Shown: piece by piece, positions 56,475-64,000 of the stretch | How the letters are laid out: each line of letters starts with the position of its first letter | Position numbering within the stretch: position 1 is the stretch's first letter | From: Saccharopolyspora erythraea | GTDB taxonomy: Bacteria; Actinomycetota; Actinomycetes; Mycobacteriales; Pseudonocardiaceae | Length of the DNA stretch: 64,000 nucleotides | Reading direction: 5' to 3' | Assembly: GCF_018141105.1 (NCBI RefSeq) | Contig: NZ_CP054839.1 | Coordinates: 3,224,001 to 3,288,000, forward strand | The notes under the pieces: model-generated | Databases searched by the model: none | Seen by the model: only the letters and a program-made list of their open reading frames with translations | What the model was told of the DNA's origin: nothing | Translations under genes and position numbers: made by a program

Positions 56475-57904
56475 GCCAACCCCCTCAGGCAGGCGATCAG
56501 GCTGCGGGCCTGCACGTTGACGTAGTGGCTGTGCTTGAGCAGGTCGGTGAGCTGCCAGAGCGTCAGCCACCGGAAGTCCGGCAGGCCGGTGTCCGGGAAG
56601 TCCTGGGCGACCTCGATGATCTGGTAGTGGTTGCGGGCCTGGAAGAACCGGCCGCCCTCCTCGGAGAGCTCGGTGTCGAACAGCACCTGCTCCGGTGTGC
56701 GGCCGAGCACCACGTCCAGCAGCGGCGGGCGGTAGTCGACTTCCAGCCGTTCGTAGTTCTGCGGGGTGCACTGCACGGTCGGCGCGAGCTCCACCACGTC
56801 GAGGTAGCCGGGCTCGACGCGGGCGTTGACCAGCGCGTGCAGCACCCCGTCGACCCGCTTGACCAGCATGGCGACCGTCCCGATGCCGTGCGGCCGCAGC
56901 AGCGGCTGGGTCCAGCCGCCGACCTCGCGGCTGTTGCTGCGCACGTCGACGGCGATGATGCTGAAGAAGTTGTGCCGCTCGTGGTGGATCTCGCCGGGCC
57001 CGCGCCGCCACTGCCGCACCGCGTTGAGCGGCATGAGGTCGGCGTGCACCAGGTGCTCGGACTGCCGCGAGGTGATCCAGCTGCGCACCTCGGAGGCGGT
57101 GTGCAGGCTGCCGGACAGCGGATCGCAGGACCGGGCCAGCGTGTCCGCCTGCTCCGATCCGCCGGCGCCGGTGCCCTCGAATCCGCCGGGGATGCAGGAA
57201 AGCACCGTGCGCGCGTCCATGTTCACCAGGTTGTCCTCGGTGAGCAGCTCGTGCAGCTGGCCGAGCGTGACCCAGCGGAAGTCCTCGTGCTCGGGGACCG
57301 GTTCGTGCACCTCCACGACCATGTTCCGGTTCCGCTTGCGGTAGAACCAGGAGCCCTGCTCGGACTGCAGCACGTCGCTGAGCACGTGCCGTTCCTCGGC
57401 GCGGCGGAAGTACTCCAGGTACGGCACCGCGCTGCCCTCGTGCACCCGGGTGTAGTTGCTGCGGGTGGCCTGCACGGTCGGTGAGAGCTGCACGCCGTTG
57501 ACGTTGCCCGGCTCGGTCTTGGCCTGCATGAGGCAGTGCAGCACTCCGTCGATCTCGCGGACCAGGATGCCCAGGATGCCGATCTCGGGCTGGTTGATGA
57601 TCGGCTGCGTCCAGGACGGCACCGGCCCGTGGTCGCTGCTGGCTCGCAGGCCCTGGATGCGGAAGAACCTGCCACTGTCGTGGGCGAGGTCGCCGGTGGC
57701 GTCGTCGAAGCGCCACCTGTGCAGCCGTGCGAACGGGATTCGCTGCACCTCGTGCAGCTGAGCGGCGTTGCGCTCGGTGATCCAGTCGCGCAGCTTCGGG
57801 GTCGGGATCAGCGCGTTCCGCACGGTGCGTGCCGAAAGCGCCAGCCGGTTCGGCAACGTCGTGTCCGGCCCGCGCAGCAAACCGGTCCCAGCCGAGGGCG
57901 CCAT
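56471..57904 (-). CDS. NDP-hexose 2,3-dehydratase
   Basis: 477 residues, the usual length for the EryBVI/TylX3/OleV family, made of two homologous halves. Each half shows the same order of motifs: RFFRIQGL/NFFSIIAV, a SWTQPII/GWTQPLL segment, GVLHCLMQAKTEPG/GVLHALVNARVEPG, QLSPTVQ/ELAPTVQ, then DFRWVTLGQL/DFRWLTLWQL. It removes the C2 hydroxyl from NDP-4-keto-6-deoxyglucose, the committed step to 2-deoxysugars. ATG 57904 has GAGGAG about 8 nt upstream; the longer frame to 58072 crosses the promoter. First gene of the three-gene deoxysugar operon, divergent from the LAL genes. The 4,6-dehydratase and nucleotidylyltransferase are not in the window. Confidence 0.94.
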   Translation of the reverse strand: MAPSAGTGLLRGPDTTLPNRLALSARTVRNALIPTPKLRDWITERNAAQLHEVQRIPFARLHRWRFDDATGDLAHDSGRFFRIQGLRASSDHGPVPSWTQPIINQPEIGILGILVREIDGVLHCLMQAKTEPGNVNGVQLSPTVQATRSNYTRVHEGSAVPYLEYFRRAEERHVLSDVLQSEQGSWFYRKRNRNMVVEVHEPVPEHEDFRWVTLGQLHELLTEDNLVNMDARTVLSCIPGGFEGTGAGGSEQADTLARSCDPLSGSLHTASEVRSWITSRQSEHLVHADLMPLNAVRQWRRGPGEIHHERHNFFSIIAVDVRSNSREVGGWTQPLLRPHGIGTVAMLVKRVDGVLHALVNARVEPGYLDVVELAPTVQCTPQNYERLEVDYRPPLLDVVLGRTPEQVLFDTELSEEGGRFFQARNHYQIIEVAQDFPDTGLPDFRWLTLWQLTDLLKHSHYVNVQARSLIACLRGLA

Positions 57905-57968
57905 TTTGGGTCTCCTCACCACGATGAGTACTGGCGGTTCGCCGAACCGCCCCGCCGGTGGCGACCCA

Positions 57969-58001
57969 TTCCTATCGCGGCAGAAGTAGGCGAAACCCCA
58001 A
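57969..58001 (-). promoter_or_regulatory. Operator-like box with -10 hexamer before the 2,3-dehydratase
   Basis: The - strand reads TTGGGGTTTCGCCTAC (58001-57986), then 11 nt, then TAGGAA (57974-57969). The box and spacing match those before the loading PKS and the second glycosyltransferase. Confidence 0.5.
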
Positions 58002-58047
58002 TTCCGGCCGCCGCCGGTGCGGGGCCTGGCTTCGAGGCACGGAGTTC

Positions 58048-58109
58048 TTGGGGAAAACACTGGAAACCGCACGCGGCCGTTGTGCGGCCGACGTGCAGGT
58101 CAGTAGCGT
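58048..58109 (+). promoter_or_regulatory. Candidate promoter of the first LAL gene
   Basis: TTGTGC (58080-58085), an 18-nt spacer and TAGCGT (58104-58109) resemble an actinomycete housekeeping promoter. TTGGGGAAAACACTGG at 58048-58063, related to the operator box elsewhere, lies upstream of the -35. The spacing differs from the other copies, so this is weaker. Confidence 0.35.
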
Positions 58110-58183
58110 GCCCCTCTAGGGCTACCATCATGCGGAAGTGGCGGCCCCGGCTTCGCGGTCCGGTCGAGTTGAGGAGATCCGGC

Positions 58184-60994
58184 ATGCGCGTGCGGGCGGC
58201 TGGGCACGTGAGCTCACTCGTCGGCCGGGACCGGGAACTGTCGATGCTCGAGGAATGCGCCCGCATGGCCGCGCTCGGCACGGGGCAGACCGTGTTGCTG
58301 CGCGGACCGGCCGGGATCGGCCGGACGAAGCTGCTGGGCGCGGCACTCGACGACCTGGACCCGGTCACCCCGACGGTGCTGTCGGTGAGCTGCCCGGAGA
58401 GCGGCGCCAGCGCCTACGCGGCGGTGCGCGCGCTGTTCGAACCGCTGGGTCTGACCGGTGACTCCCCGCGCCTGGCGGGTCGTGCGGCGCTGGCGCGGCC
58501 CGCGCTGCTGCCCGCGCGGCCCAGGGCGGAGGCCGTCGACGCGTACTCGGTGATGTACGGCCTGCACTGGCTGGTGTCCGAGCTCTGCGAGAAGGGCCCC
58601 GTGGTCCTGGCCGTCGACGACGTGCACTGGTGCGACGAGGCCTCGCTGAGCTGGCTGGGGTTCCTGCTGCGCCGCTCGGAGGAGCTGCCGCTGCTGGTGC
58701 TCCTGACCCAGCGCACGGGCCGCGACGTGCCGAACCCGCAGGTGCTGGCCGAGATCGGTGCGTCGTCGTGGTGCCTTGCGGTCGATCTCCAGCCGCTCAC
58801 CGCCGAGGCGGTGCGGGCGGTTCTCCGCCGCGCTTTCGGCGCCGAGCCGGAGGACGCGTTCGTGCGCAAGTGCTTCGAGGTGACCGGCGGTACTCCCTTC
58901 CTGCTCGGCAGCATCGTCGCGCGCCTGCGCGAGGGGCCGGTCGAGCAGGACGCGGTGAACGCGGCCGCGCTCGACGAGCTCGGCAGGCAGATCGTCGCCG
59001 GGGCGCTGGTGGACCGGATGTCCCCGGACGCGCTCGCGGTCGCGCGGGCCGTCGCCGTGCTCGGCGGCGAGGACATCGAGCTGGTCGCCGCGCTCGCGGG
59101 TACCCAGCCGGGACCTGCCGCGGCCGCGGTCCGCGCGCTCCGCGACGACGAGCTGCTGCTGCCCGACCGGCTCCACTACGCCCACGATCTGGTCCGGCAG
59201 ACCGTCCTGGAGTCGGTGCCGGTGGCCGAGCTGACGGCGTTGCGTGAGCGCGCGGCGATGCTGCTCAACGACAGCGGCCGTTCGACGGAGGAGGTCGCGG
59301 GCCAGCTCCTGCGGCTGCCGGGACCGCCGCAGCCGTGGGTCGCCAACGTGCTGCGGGACGCCGCCGTGGAGGCCGAAAGCCGCGGCGCCCCCGCGGCGGC
59401 CGCGCGGTACCTGACGCGCGCCCTCGAAGCCGACGACAGCCACGTGCCCGTGCTCGTGCACCTGGCCAAGGTGCTGGCCCACGTCGACCCGCGCGCGGCG
59501 CTGCGGCACCTCGACCGCGCGCTCGACCTCGTCACCGACCCGAGGCGGCGGGTGCCGCTGGCCGTCCAGTACGCGCTGACGTCACTGGGTGCGCGCAACT
59601 CCCTCCGGGCCTTCGAACTGGTCGGGTCGGTACTGGACGCGCTCGATGCCGAGATCGGTCGCGCCCCGTCACCGGCGGATCGTTCGTTGCGCACGCTGGC
59701 CGAGTCGGCGCTGCTGCTTTCGGGGCTCCACGAGAAGTCCACGGTCCGGCAGGTCGGGGAGCGGTTCCGGGGAGTGCCGCTGCCCGCGGGTGACACCGCC
59801 GAGGAGCGGCAGCTGCTCGCCCTGCTGGCTTCGCTGGCCGCCCTGCAGGGCCAGCCGGCCGCGGAGGTGGCGGCCCGGGCGCACCAGGTGCGGGCGATCA
59901 GCGATGTGACGCTGGGTGGGCGGGCGGTGCTGAGCGCGGTGCTGCCGCTGTACCTGGCCGACCACGTCGACGCGTCGCTGGAGGTCCTCAACCGCTGGCT
60001 GGAGGACGCCCAGCTGCGGGGCACGGCGTGGATGTTCTCCCTGTGCGCGAGCACCCGCGCGCTCGTGCAGCTGTGGGCGGGCAACGCCGAGGAGGCGCTT
60101 TCGGACGCGCAGGCGTCCCACGACATGGTCATGCCGGAGTCCTGGGCGGATGTCGCGCTGCCGCAGGCGGTGCTCGCCTTGGCGCTTGTCCGGCGCGGAG
60201 AGCCCGCGCGGGCGTTGCACGTCCTCGAGACCGTCACGAGACCACGGCTGGAACGGTTCACCTTCGAGTACCACTGGCTGTTGATCGCCCGCGGTCGCGC
60301 GTTGGCGGCCGTGGGCGACCACGTGGGCGCGCTGCAGCACCTCCACCGCTGCCGCGACAGCCTGGCCGAGAGCGGAATCGGCAACCCGCTGCTCGCGCCG
60401 TGGTGGTACGACGCTGTGGACGTGCTCATCGAACTCGGCCGCGGTGAGGAGGCGTTCGCCGACCTCGAGCTGGCCGAGGAGCAGGCCGTGCGCTGGGGCA
60501 CGCGCCGCGCGCTGGGCATGGTGCGTGCCGCGCGGGGGAGGCTCACGCCGGGGCCGGCCGGGATCGACCTGCTCGCGGGGGCGGTGGACCTGCTGGCAGG
60601 CAGCCCCGCCAAGCTCGAGTACGCGAAGGCGGAGTATCTGCTCGGACAGCGTCTTTTCCGCCGGGGCGACGCCGAAGGTGCGCGGGACCGGTTGCGCCGT
60701 TCGATCGACGTGGCGGTGCTCTGCCGCGACGAGCTGCAGTTGCGCCTTTCGCTGCCCGCGCTGGCCGAGGCGGGTGGTCGCATGCGCCGCGGCACCGCGT
60801 CACCGGCGGACGTGCTGAGCGAAGGTGAGCGCCGCGTGGCAGCGAAGGCCGTGACGGGCGCCACGAACCGCGAGATCGCGGAGGCGTTGTTCCTCACGGT
60901 GCGAACGGTGGAGCTGCACCTGACGAGCGTCTACCGCAAGCTCGGTCTGAAGGGGCGGGCCGAGCTGGCCGACGCGCTGGGTGCGCACTCCTGA
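58184..60994 (+). CDS. LAL-family (large ATP-binding LuxR) pathway activator 1
   Basis: 936 residues. N-terminal AAA-type ATPase region: Walker A-like GPAGIGRT at residues 41-48 (Arg47 in place of the usual Lys), Walker B VVLAVDDVHW at about 140-150. A long helical, TPR-like middle follows. The C-terminal LuxR helix-turn-helix contains TNREIAEALFLTVRTVE and YRKLGLKGRAELADAL. ATG 58184 is chosen for the strong GAGGAG 8 nt upstream; ATG 58130 is in frame but poorly supported. First of three tandem LAL genes, as with NysRI-RII-RIII, which are required for polyene production. Length is close to those proteins. Confidence 0.92.
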   Translation: MRVRAAGHVSSLVGRDRELSMLEECARMAALGTGQTVLLRGPAGIGRTKLLGAALDDLDPVTPTVLSVSCPESGASAYAAVRALFEPLGLTGDSPRLAGRAALARPALLPARPRAEAVDAYSVMYGLHWLVSELCEKGPVVLAVDDVHWCDEASLSWLGFLLRRSEELPLLVLLTQRTGRDVPNPQVLAEIGASSWCLAVDLQPLTAEAVRAVLRRAFGAEPEDAFVRKCFEVTGGTPFLLGSIVARLREGPVEQDAVNAAALDELGRQIVAGALVDRMSPDALAVARAVAVLGGEDIELVAALAGTQPGPAAAAVRALRDDELLLPDRLHYAHDLVRQTVLESVPVAELTALRERAAMLLNDSGRSTEEVAGQLLRLPGPPQPWVANVLRDAAVEAESRGAPAAAARYLTRALEADDSHVPVLVHLAKVLAHVDPRAALRHLDRALDLVTDPRRRVPLAVQYALTSLGARNSLRAFELVGSVLDALDAEIGRAPSPADRSLRTLAESALLLSGLHEKSTVRQVGERFRGVPLPAGDTAEERQLLALLASLAALQGQPAAEVAARAHQVRAISDVTLGGRAVLSAVLPLYLADHVDASLEVLNRWLEDAQLRGTAWMFSLCASTRALVQLWAGNAEEALSDAQASHDMVMPESWADVALPQAVLALALVRRGEPARALHVLETVTRPRLERFTFEYHWLLIARGRALAAVGDHVGALQHLHRCRDSLAESGIGNPLLAPWWYDAVDVLIELGRGEEAFADLELAEEQAVRWGTRRALGMVRAARGRLTPGPAGIDLLAGAVDLLAGSPAKLEYAKAEYLLGQRLFRRGDAEGARDRLRRSIDVAVLCRDELQLRLSLPALAEAGGRMRRGTASPADVLSEGERRVAAKAVTGATNREIAEALFLTVRTVELHLTSVYRKLGLKGRAELADALGAHS

Positions 60995-61004
60995 CCCGGC
61001 GCTA

Positions 61005-61025
61005 CGCTGCGCACCCGCCGCAGCG
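61005..61025 (+). terminator. Possible terminator after LAL gene 1
   Basis: CGCTGCG and CGCAGCG form a perfect 7-bp stem with a 7-nt loop, 10 bp after the stop. The remaining 235 bp up to the next gene should hold its promoter, but I see no convincing -35/-10 pair. Confidence 0.45.
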
Positions 61026-61260
61026 CGGTCCTCTTTGGACTTGTCCGCGGGCGTTCGTCGCGCGGAGTGCGTTGGAGTGCTTGGCGGATCGGGGATGTGT
61101 CGAGGTGTCGTGGTCGGCCAAGCTGCTCACCCACCGTCCACAGGCTCGTGTCCGGCGCCCCGTACGGGTCCCGGAGCTTTCGCGGTTGGTATGTTGTGAG
61201 TGACTTTCAGTGCAAAGTTCGGCGTCCGAGTGAATCCGGCGGTGTGACTGGGAGGTACAG

Positions 61261-63840
61261 GTGCAAGCACGGTGTGCAACTGGTGCGCTGGCACCTGCCG
61301 TACAGCCGCCTTCCTTCCTGATCGGACGCGACACGGAGGTGCGGCTCGTCGCCGATCTCGTCGGGGCGCTGGCGTCCGGGCGGTCCGGAATGGTCTGTGC
61401 GACCGGCGCGCCCGGTGTCGGACGCAGCGCCATCCTGGACCGGGCGACCGCGGCGGCCACCGCCGCGGGATTCGTCACCGCGTTCTCCCGCTGTTCCCCC
61501 GCGGAGACGGGGGTTGCGTTCAGCGCCGTCACGCAGCTGCTGTACTCGGTGTGCCCGCCCGGACGCGCGGCCGAACTGGCCGATGCGTGCACGTCCGGTG
61601 AGCCGTCGATCGAGCCGCTGTGCGGGGAGTTCGCCGCCGCGGCCGGCCGCGGCCCGCTCGTGGTCGCCATCGACGACCTGCAATGGGCCGACGCGTGGTC
61701 GCTGCGCACCGTGGAGGCGATGGTCCGCCACGCCGACCGGGCTCCCGTCCTCTTCGCCCTCACCGCGCACGGGCCGCTCAGCCGCCACGTCGATGTCGAG
61801 GCCCCCTTCGACGTCCACGAGCTGTGGTTGGACCCGCTGACCGTCGAGGAGACCGCCGAGTTCCTGACCCTCATCGCGGGGGAGGAAGCCGATCCGGAGT
61901 TCGCCGAGGCCGCCGCCGAGGCCACCGGCGGCCATCCCGCCGTCCTCCGGCGGGTCGTGGATCTGCTGGCCGAGCACGGGCGACCGACCGATCCGGCCCG
62001 GCGACCGGAATTCCTCGGGTTCGCGCGGTCGGTGCGGGCGGAACGCGCGCACCGGATCATCGGCGCCCTGCCCGAGCACGCCGCGGAGTTGTTGCGCGTG
62101 CTCGCCGTCTGCGGGGAGGACTTCGACTTCCCGACCGCGGCAACGCTCACCGGCTTGTCGGCGGCCGACCGGGCTGAGGCCGTGGAAACGCTGGTGACGA
62201 GCGGACTGGTGCTGCCGGGCCCGTCGCCGAGGCTCGCCGAACCCCGTCTCGCGGCCGACATCCTCGCGCTGGGGGACCCCCGCGAACGCGACCTCCTCCG
62301 GCAGCGGGCCGCGGCACTCGGGCATCGCACCGGAATTCCTTCGCGGGCGGTCGCCGACCTGCTCTGCGGGGCACCGTCGGTCGGTGCGGCCTGGGCGGGC
62401 ACCGCGCTGGCCACGGCCGCCGAGGAGTGGACGCGGCAGAGCGCGCGCGGGCGCGCCGTGGCGGCGTTCCGCCGGGCGCTGGACGAGCCGCTGCACCCGC
62501 ACGAACGGGCCCGGGTGCTGGTCGGGCTCGCGGCGCTGGAGGTCGTCGACTCCCCGGAGACGTCGGACAGCCGGTTGTGGCAGGTGCTGACCGGCGCGCA
62601 GGACGAGCGGCCGCCACCGTCGGTGCTGCACGCGGCCGACATGCTCGTGGCGCGCGGCGACAACGAGACGGCCTGGCACCTGATCTCGGCGCTGCGCCAG
62701 CGTGGTTCCGGTTTCCTGCCCGCCGGATCGGTCGAGGCGCTCGATGCGCTCGGCTGGATCGTGCGGGAGGAGGGGCCGATGGAGCCGGAGATCCCGGTGG
62801 TGCCGCCGATCGCGATCGAGGACGATCCGGCTGACCCGGCCCGCGCCGGCGCGCTCGCCTGGCGCCTGGCTGCCCGGGGGCAGGACCGCGAGCGCGCGCA
62901 GATCCTCGCGAAGACGGCGCTGTCCGGTGGTGACGGGCCGCTGATGCCCCTGATCATGGCCAGCCGGGCACTGCTGTGCTGCCTGGAGCCGGGCGACGCG
63001 TTCGCCGGGTTCAACGCGGTGCTGGCCGAGGCGCGGCGACGGGGCAGCCGCGCGCTGGCCGCGCAGGCGCTGCTGCACCGCGCCGAGGCAGCGGTGTGGC
63101 TCGGCCAGAACGAGCGGGCGTGCAACGACCTGCGCGCCGCCGCGGACGCGCTGCCCGTGCGGTGCTGGCATCCGACGCTCGCCGTTCGCCACGTCGGCGT
63201 CGAGGTGGCCGTTCACCGCCTGTGCGGCCGGATGTCCCGTGCGCGGCAGATCGCCGAGGCCGACCTGCCGACGGGCGCGCAGTGGGGCGTGAGCTGGGCG
63301 TTCCTGCTCTGCGAGCGGGGCAGGCTGCGACTGGAGGCCGGCGAGGTCGAAGCCGCGCTGACCGCGTTGCTGGAGTGCGGCCGGATCCTGCGCGGCCGCA
63401 ACTGGGACAACCCGATGCTGTCGCGGTGGCGGGCGCTCGCCGCCACCGGGCACGCCCGGCTCGGCGACCGGGAGGCGGCGCGGCGGCTGGTGGCGGAGGA
63501 GAAGGCGCTCAGCGACACGTGGCGCGTCTCGGCGAAGCTGGACGAGATGCCGGAGGTCTCGCTGGCGAAGCTCTGCAGCGCCCCGCAGTTCCACGACACG
63601 TCGGTCCTGCGTTCGGAGCCCGCGCCGCGACCGAGCGAGGCGACCGACGTCCTTTCCGAAGAGGAACGTGCCGTCGCCGGCCTGGCCGCGCGGGGTGTGA
63701 CGAACCGGGAGATCGCGATGCAGCAGTCGGTGGCCATCCGCACGGTGGAGCTCCGGCTCACGAAGGTCTACCGGAAGCTGCGCATCCGCGGCCGGGCGGA
63801 GCTGGCCGAGTTCTGGGCGCGGTCCGGCCGGGGGAAGTGA
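61261..63840 (+). CDS. LAL-family (large ATP-binding LuxR) pathway activator 2
   Basis: 859 residues starting at GTG 61261, with GGAGG about 6 nt upstream. Walker A-like GAPGVGRS (residues 49-56, Arg55 instead of Lys) and Walker B VVAIDDLQWAD near residue 135, then a helical repeat region. C-terminal LuxR helix-turn-helix: LSEEERAVAGLAARG, TNREIAMQQSVAIRTVE, YRKLRIRGRAELAEF. Somewhat shorter than its neighbour but the same architecture, and it probably binds promoters of this cluster. The third LAL gene starts only 7 bp after its stop, so those two genes are translated from one message. Confidence 0.92.
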   Translation: MQARCATGALAPAVQPPSFLIGRDTEVRLVADLVGALASGRSGMVCATGAPGVGRSAILDRATAAATAAGFVTAFSRCSPAETGVAFSAVTQLLYSVCPPGRAAELADACTSGEPSIEPLCGEFAAAAGRGPLVVAIDDLQWADAWSLRTVEAMVRHADRAPVLFALTAHGPLSRHVDVEAPFDVHELWLDPLTVEETAEFLTLIAGEEADPEFAEAAAEATGGHPAVLRRVVDLLAEHGRPTDPARRPEFLGFARSVRAERAHRIIGALPEHAAELLRVLAVCGEDFDFPTAATLTGLSAADRAEAVETLVTSGLVLPGPSPRLAEPRLAADILALGDPRERDLLRQRAAALGHRTGIPSRAVADLLCGAPSVGAAWAGTALATAAEEWTRQSARGRAVAAFRRALDEPLHPHERARVLVGLAALEVVDSPETSDSRLWQVLTGAQDERPPPSVLHAADMLVARGDNETAWHLISALRQRGSGFLPAGSVEALDALGWIVREEGPMEPEIPVVPPIAIEDDPADPARAGALAWRLAARGQDRERAQILAKTALSGGDGPLMPLIMASRALLCCLEPGDAFAGFNAVLAEARRRGSRALAAQALLHRAEAAVWLGQNERACNDLRAAADALPVRCWHPTLAVRHVGVEVAVHRLCGRMSRARQIAEADLPTGAQWGVSWAFLLCERGRLRLEAGEVEAALTALLECGRILRGRNWDNPMLSRWRALAATGHARLGDREAARRLVAEEKALSDTWRVSAKLDEMPEVSLAKLCSAPQFHDTSVLRSEPAPRPSEATDVLSEEERAVAGLAARGVTNREIAMQQSVAIRTVELRLTKVYRKLRIRGRAELAEFWARSGRGK

Positions 63841-63847
63841 GCGGCGG

Positions 63848-64000
63848 ATGCTCCTGGCACGGGAAGCCGAACTGGCGGTGCTGGAGGAGGCCGTGCGCGG
63901 GGTGCGGCCGGGGCCAGGAGGGGTCCTGCTGATAGGCGGCTCCGCGGGTTCGGGGCGGACGGCCCTGCTGCGCAGGCTGGGCGTCATCGGCACCCGTGCC
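63848..64000 (+). CDS. LAL-family activator 3, N-terminal fragment (cut by window end)
   Basis: Only the first 51 residues are visible and the frame is open to the last base. It begins MLLAREAELAVLEEAVRG and reaches a Walker A-like GSAGSGRT (residues 31-38, Arg37 again instead of Lys), as at the start of the two LAL proteins before it. ATG 63848 follows the upstream stop by 7 bp and has only GCGGCGG ahead of it, so its translation probably depends on coupling. The LuxR domain would lie beyond the window. Confidence 0.82.
   Translation, partial: MLLAREAELAVLEEAVRGVRPGPGGVLLIGGSAGSGRTALLRRLGVIGTRA

Noticed and set aside
57536-58183. Upstream extension of LAL gene 1
   Set aside because: It overlaps the divergent 2,3-dehydratase gene and the promoters; the protein only resembles a LAL from 58184 onward.

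Overview
The window is a stretch of a polyene macrolide biosynthetic gene cluster from a very high-GC actinomycete. The genus cannot be read from the sequence; a Pseudonocardiales-type host is a guess. The order of genes closely follows the nystatin/amphotericin plan (nysJ-end, K, L, M, N, DII, DI, A, B, C, then tandem LAL regulators). Homologue names are used here for orientation and come from memory of that plan plus the motifs seen, not from a database search.

Layout. 1-11.0 kb: the C-terminal end of a modular PKS (DH-ER-KR-ACP), a one-module PKS ending in a thioesterase (nysK type), and a P450 (nysL type), all on +. 11.0-13.7 kb: an island foreign to the pathway, with a lipoprotein gene, a beta/gamma-crystallin-like secreted protein gene, and two fused transposase remnants (IS701 type and IS982 type). 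13.7-17.6 kb: a four-gene - strand operon: UGT-like glycosyltransferase (DI), GDP-ketosugar aminotransferase (DII), P450 (N) and [3Fe-4S] ferredoxin (M). 17.8-50.9 kb: the + strand PKS genes A (loading module with active-site Cys to Ser), B (two methylmalonyl ketoreducing modules) and C (four malonyl DH-KR modules making conjugated double bonds). 51.0-53.1 kb: a DrrA/DrrB-like ABC exporter on -. 53.3-57.9 kb: a second, EryCIII-like glycosyltransferase and a 2,6-dideoxyhexose cassette (2,3-dehydratase, 3-ketoreductase, 4-ketoreductase). 58.2-64.0 kb: three tandem large LuxR-family (LAL) activator genes, the third cut by the window edge.

How it works together. A primes with decarboxylated malonate, B adds two propionate units with hydroxyls, C lays down a run of four alkenes, PKS genes outside the window continue, and the left-hand genes finish the chain with a fully reducing module and a terminal module that cyclises it. 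M/N and L would oxidise the macrolactone, DII/DI make and attach an amino-deoxyhexose, and the second cassette points to an additional 2,6-dideoxysugar. Compared with nystatin, gene C is two modules shorter, the penultimate module is fully reducing, a foreign island splits L from M, and a sugar/transport block sits between C and the LALs. A shared 16-bp box resembling the PAS-LuxR (PimM) operator lies 11-12 nt before -10-like hexamers in front of A, the second glycosyltransferase and the 2,3-dehydratase, and another copy faces DI.
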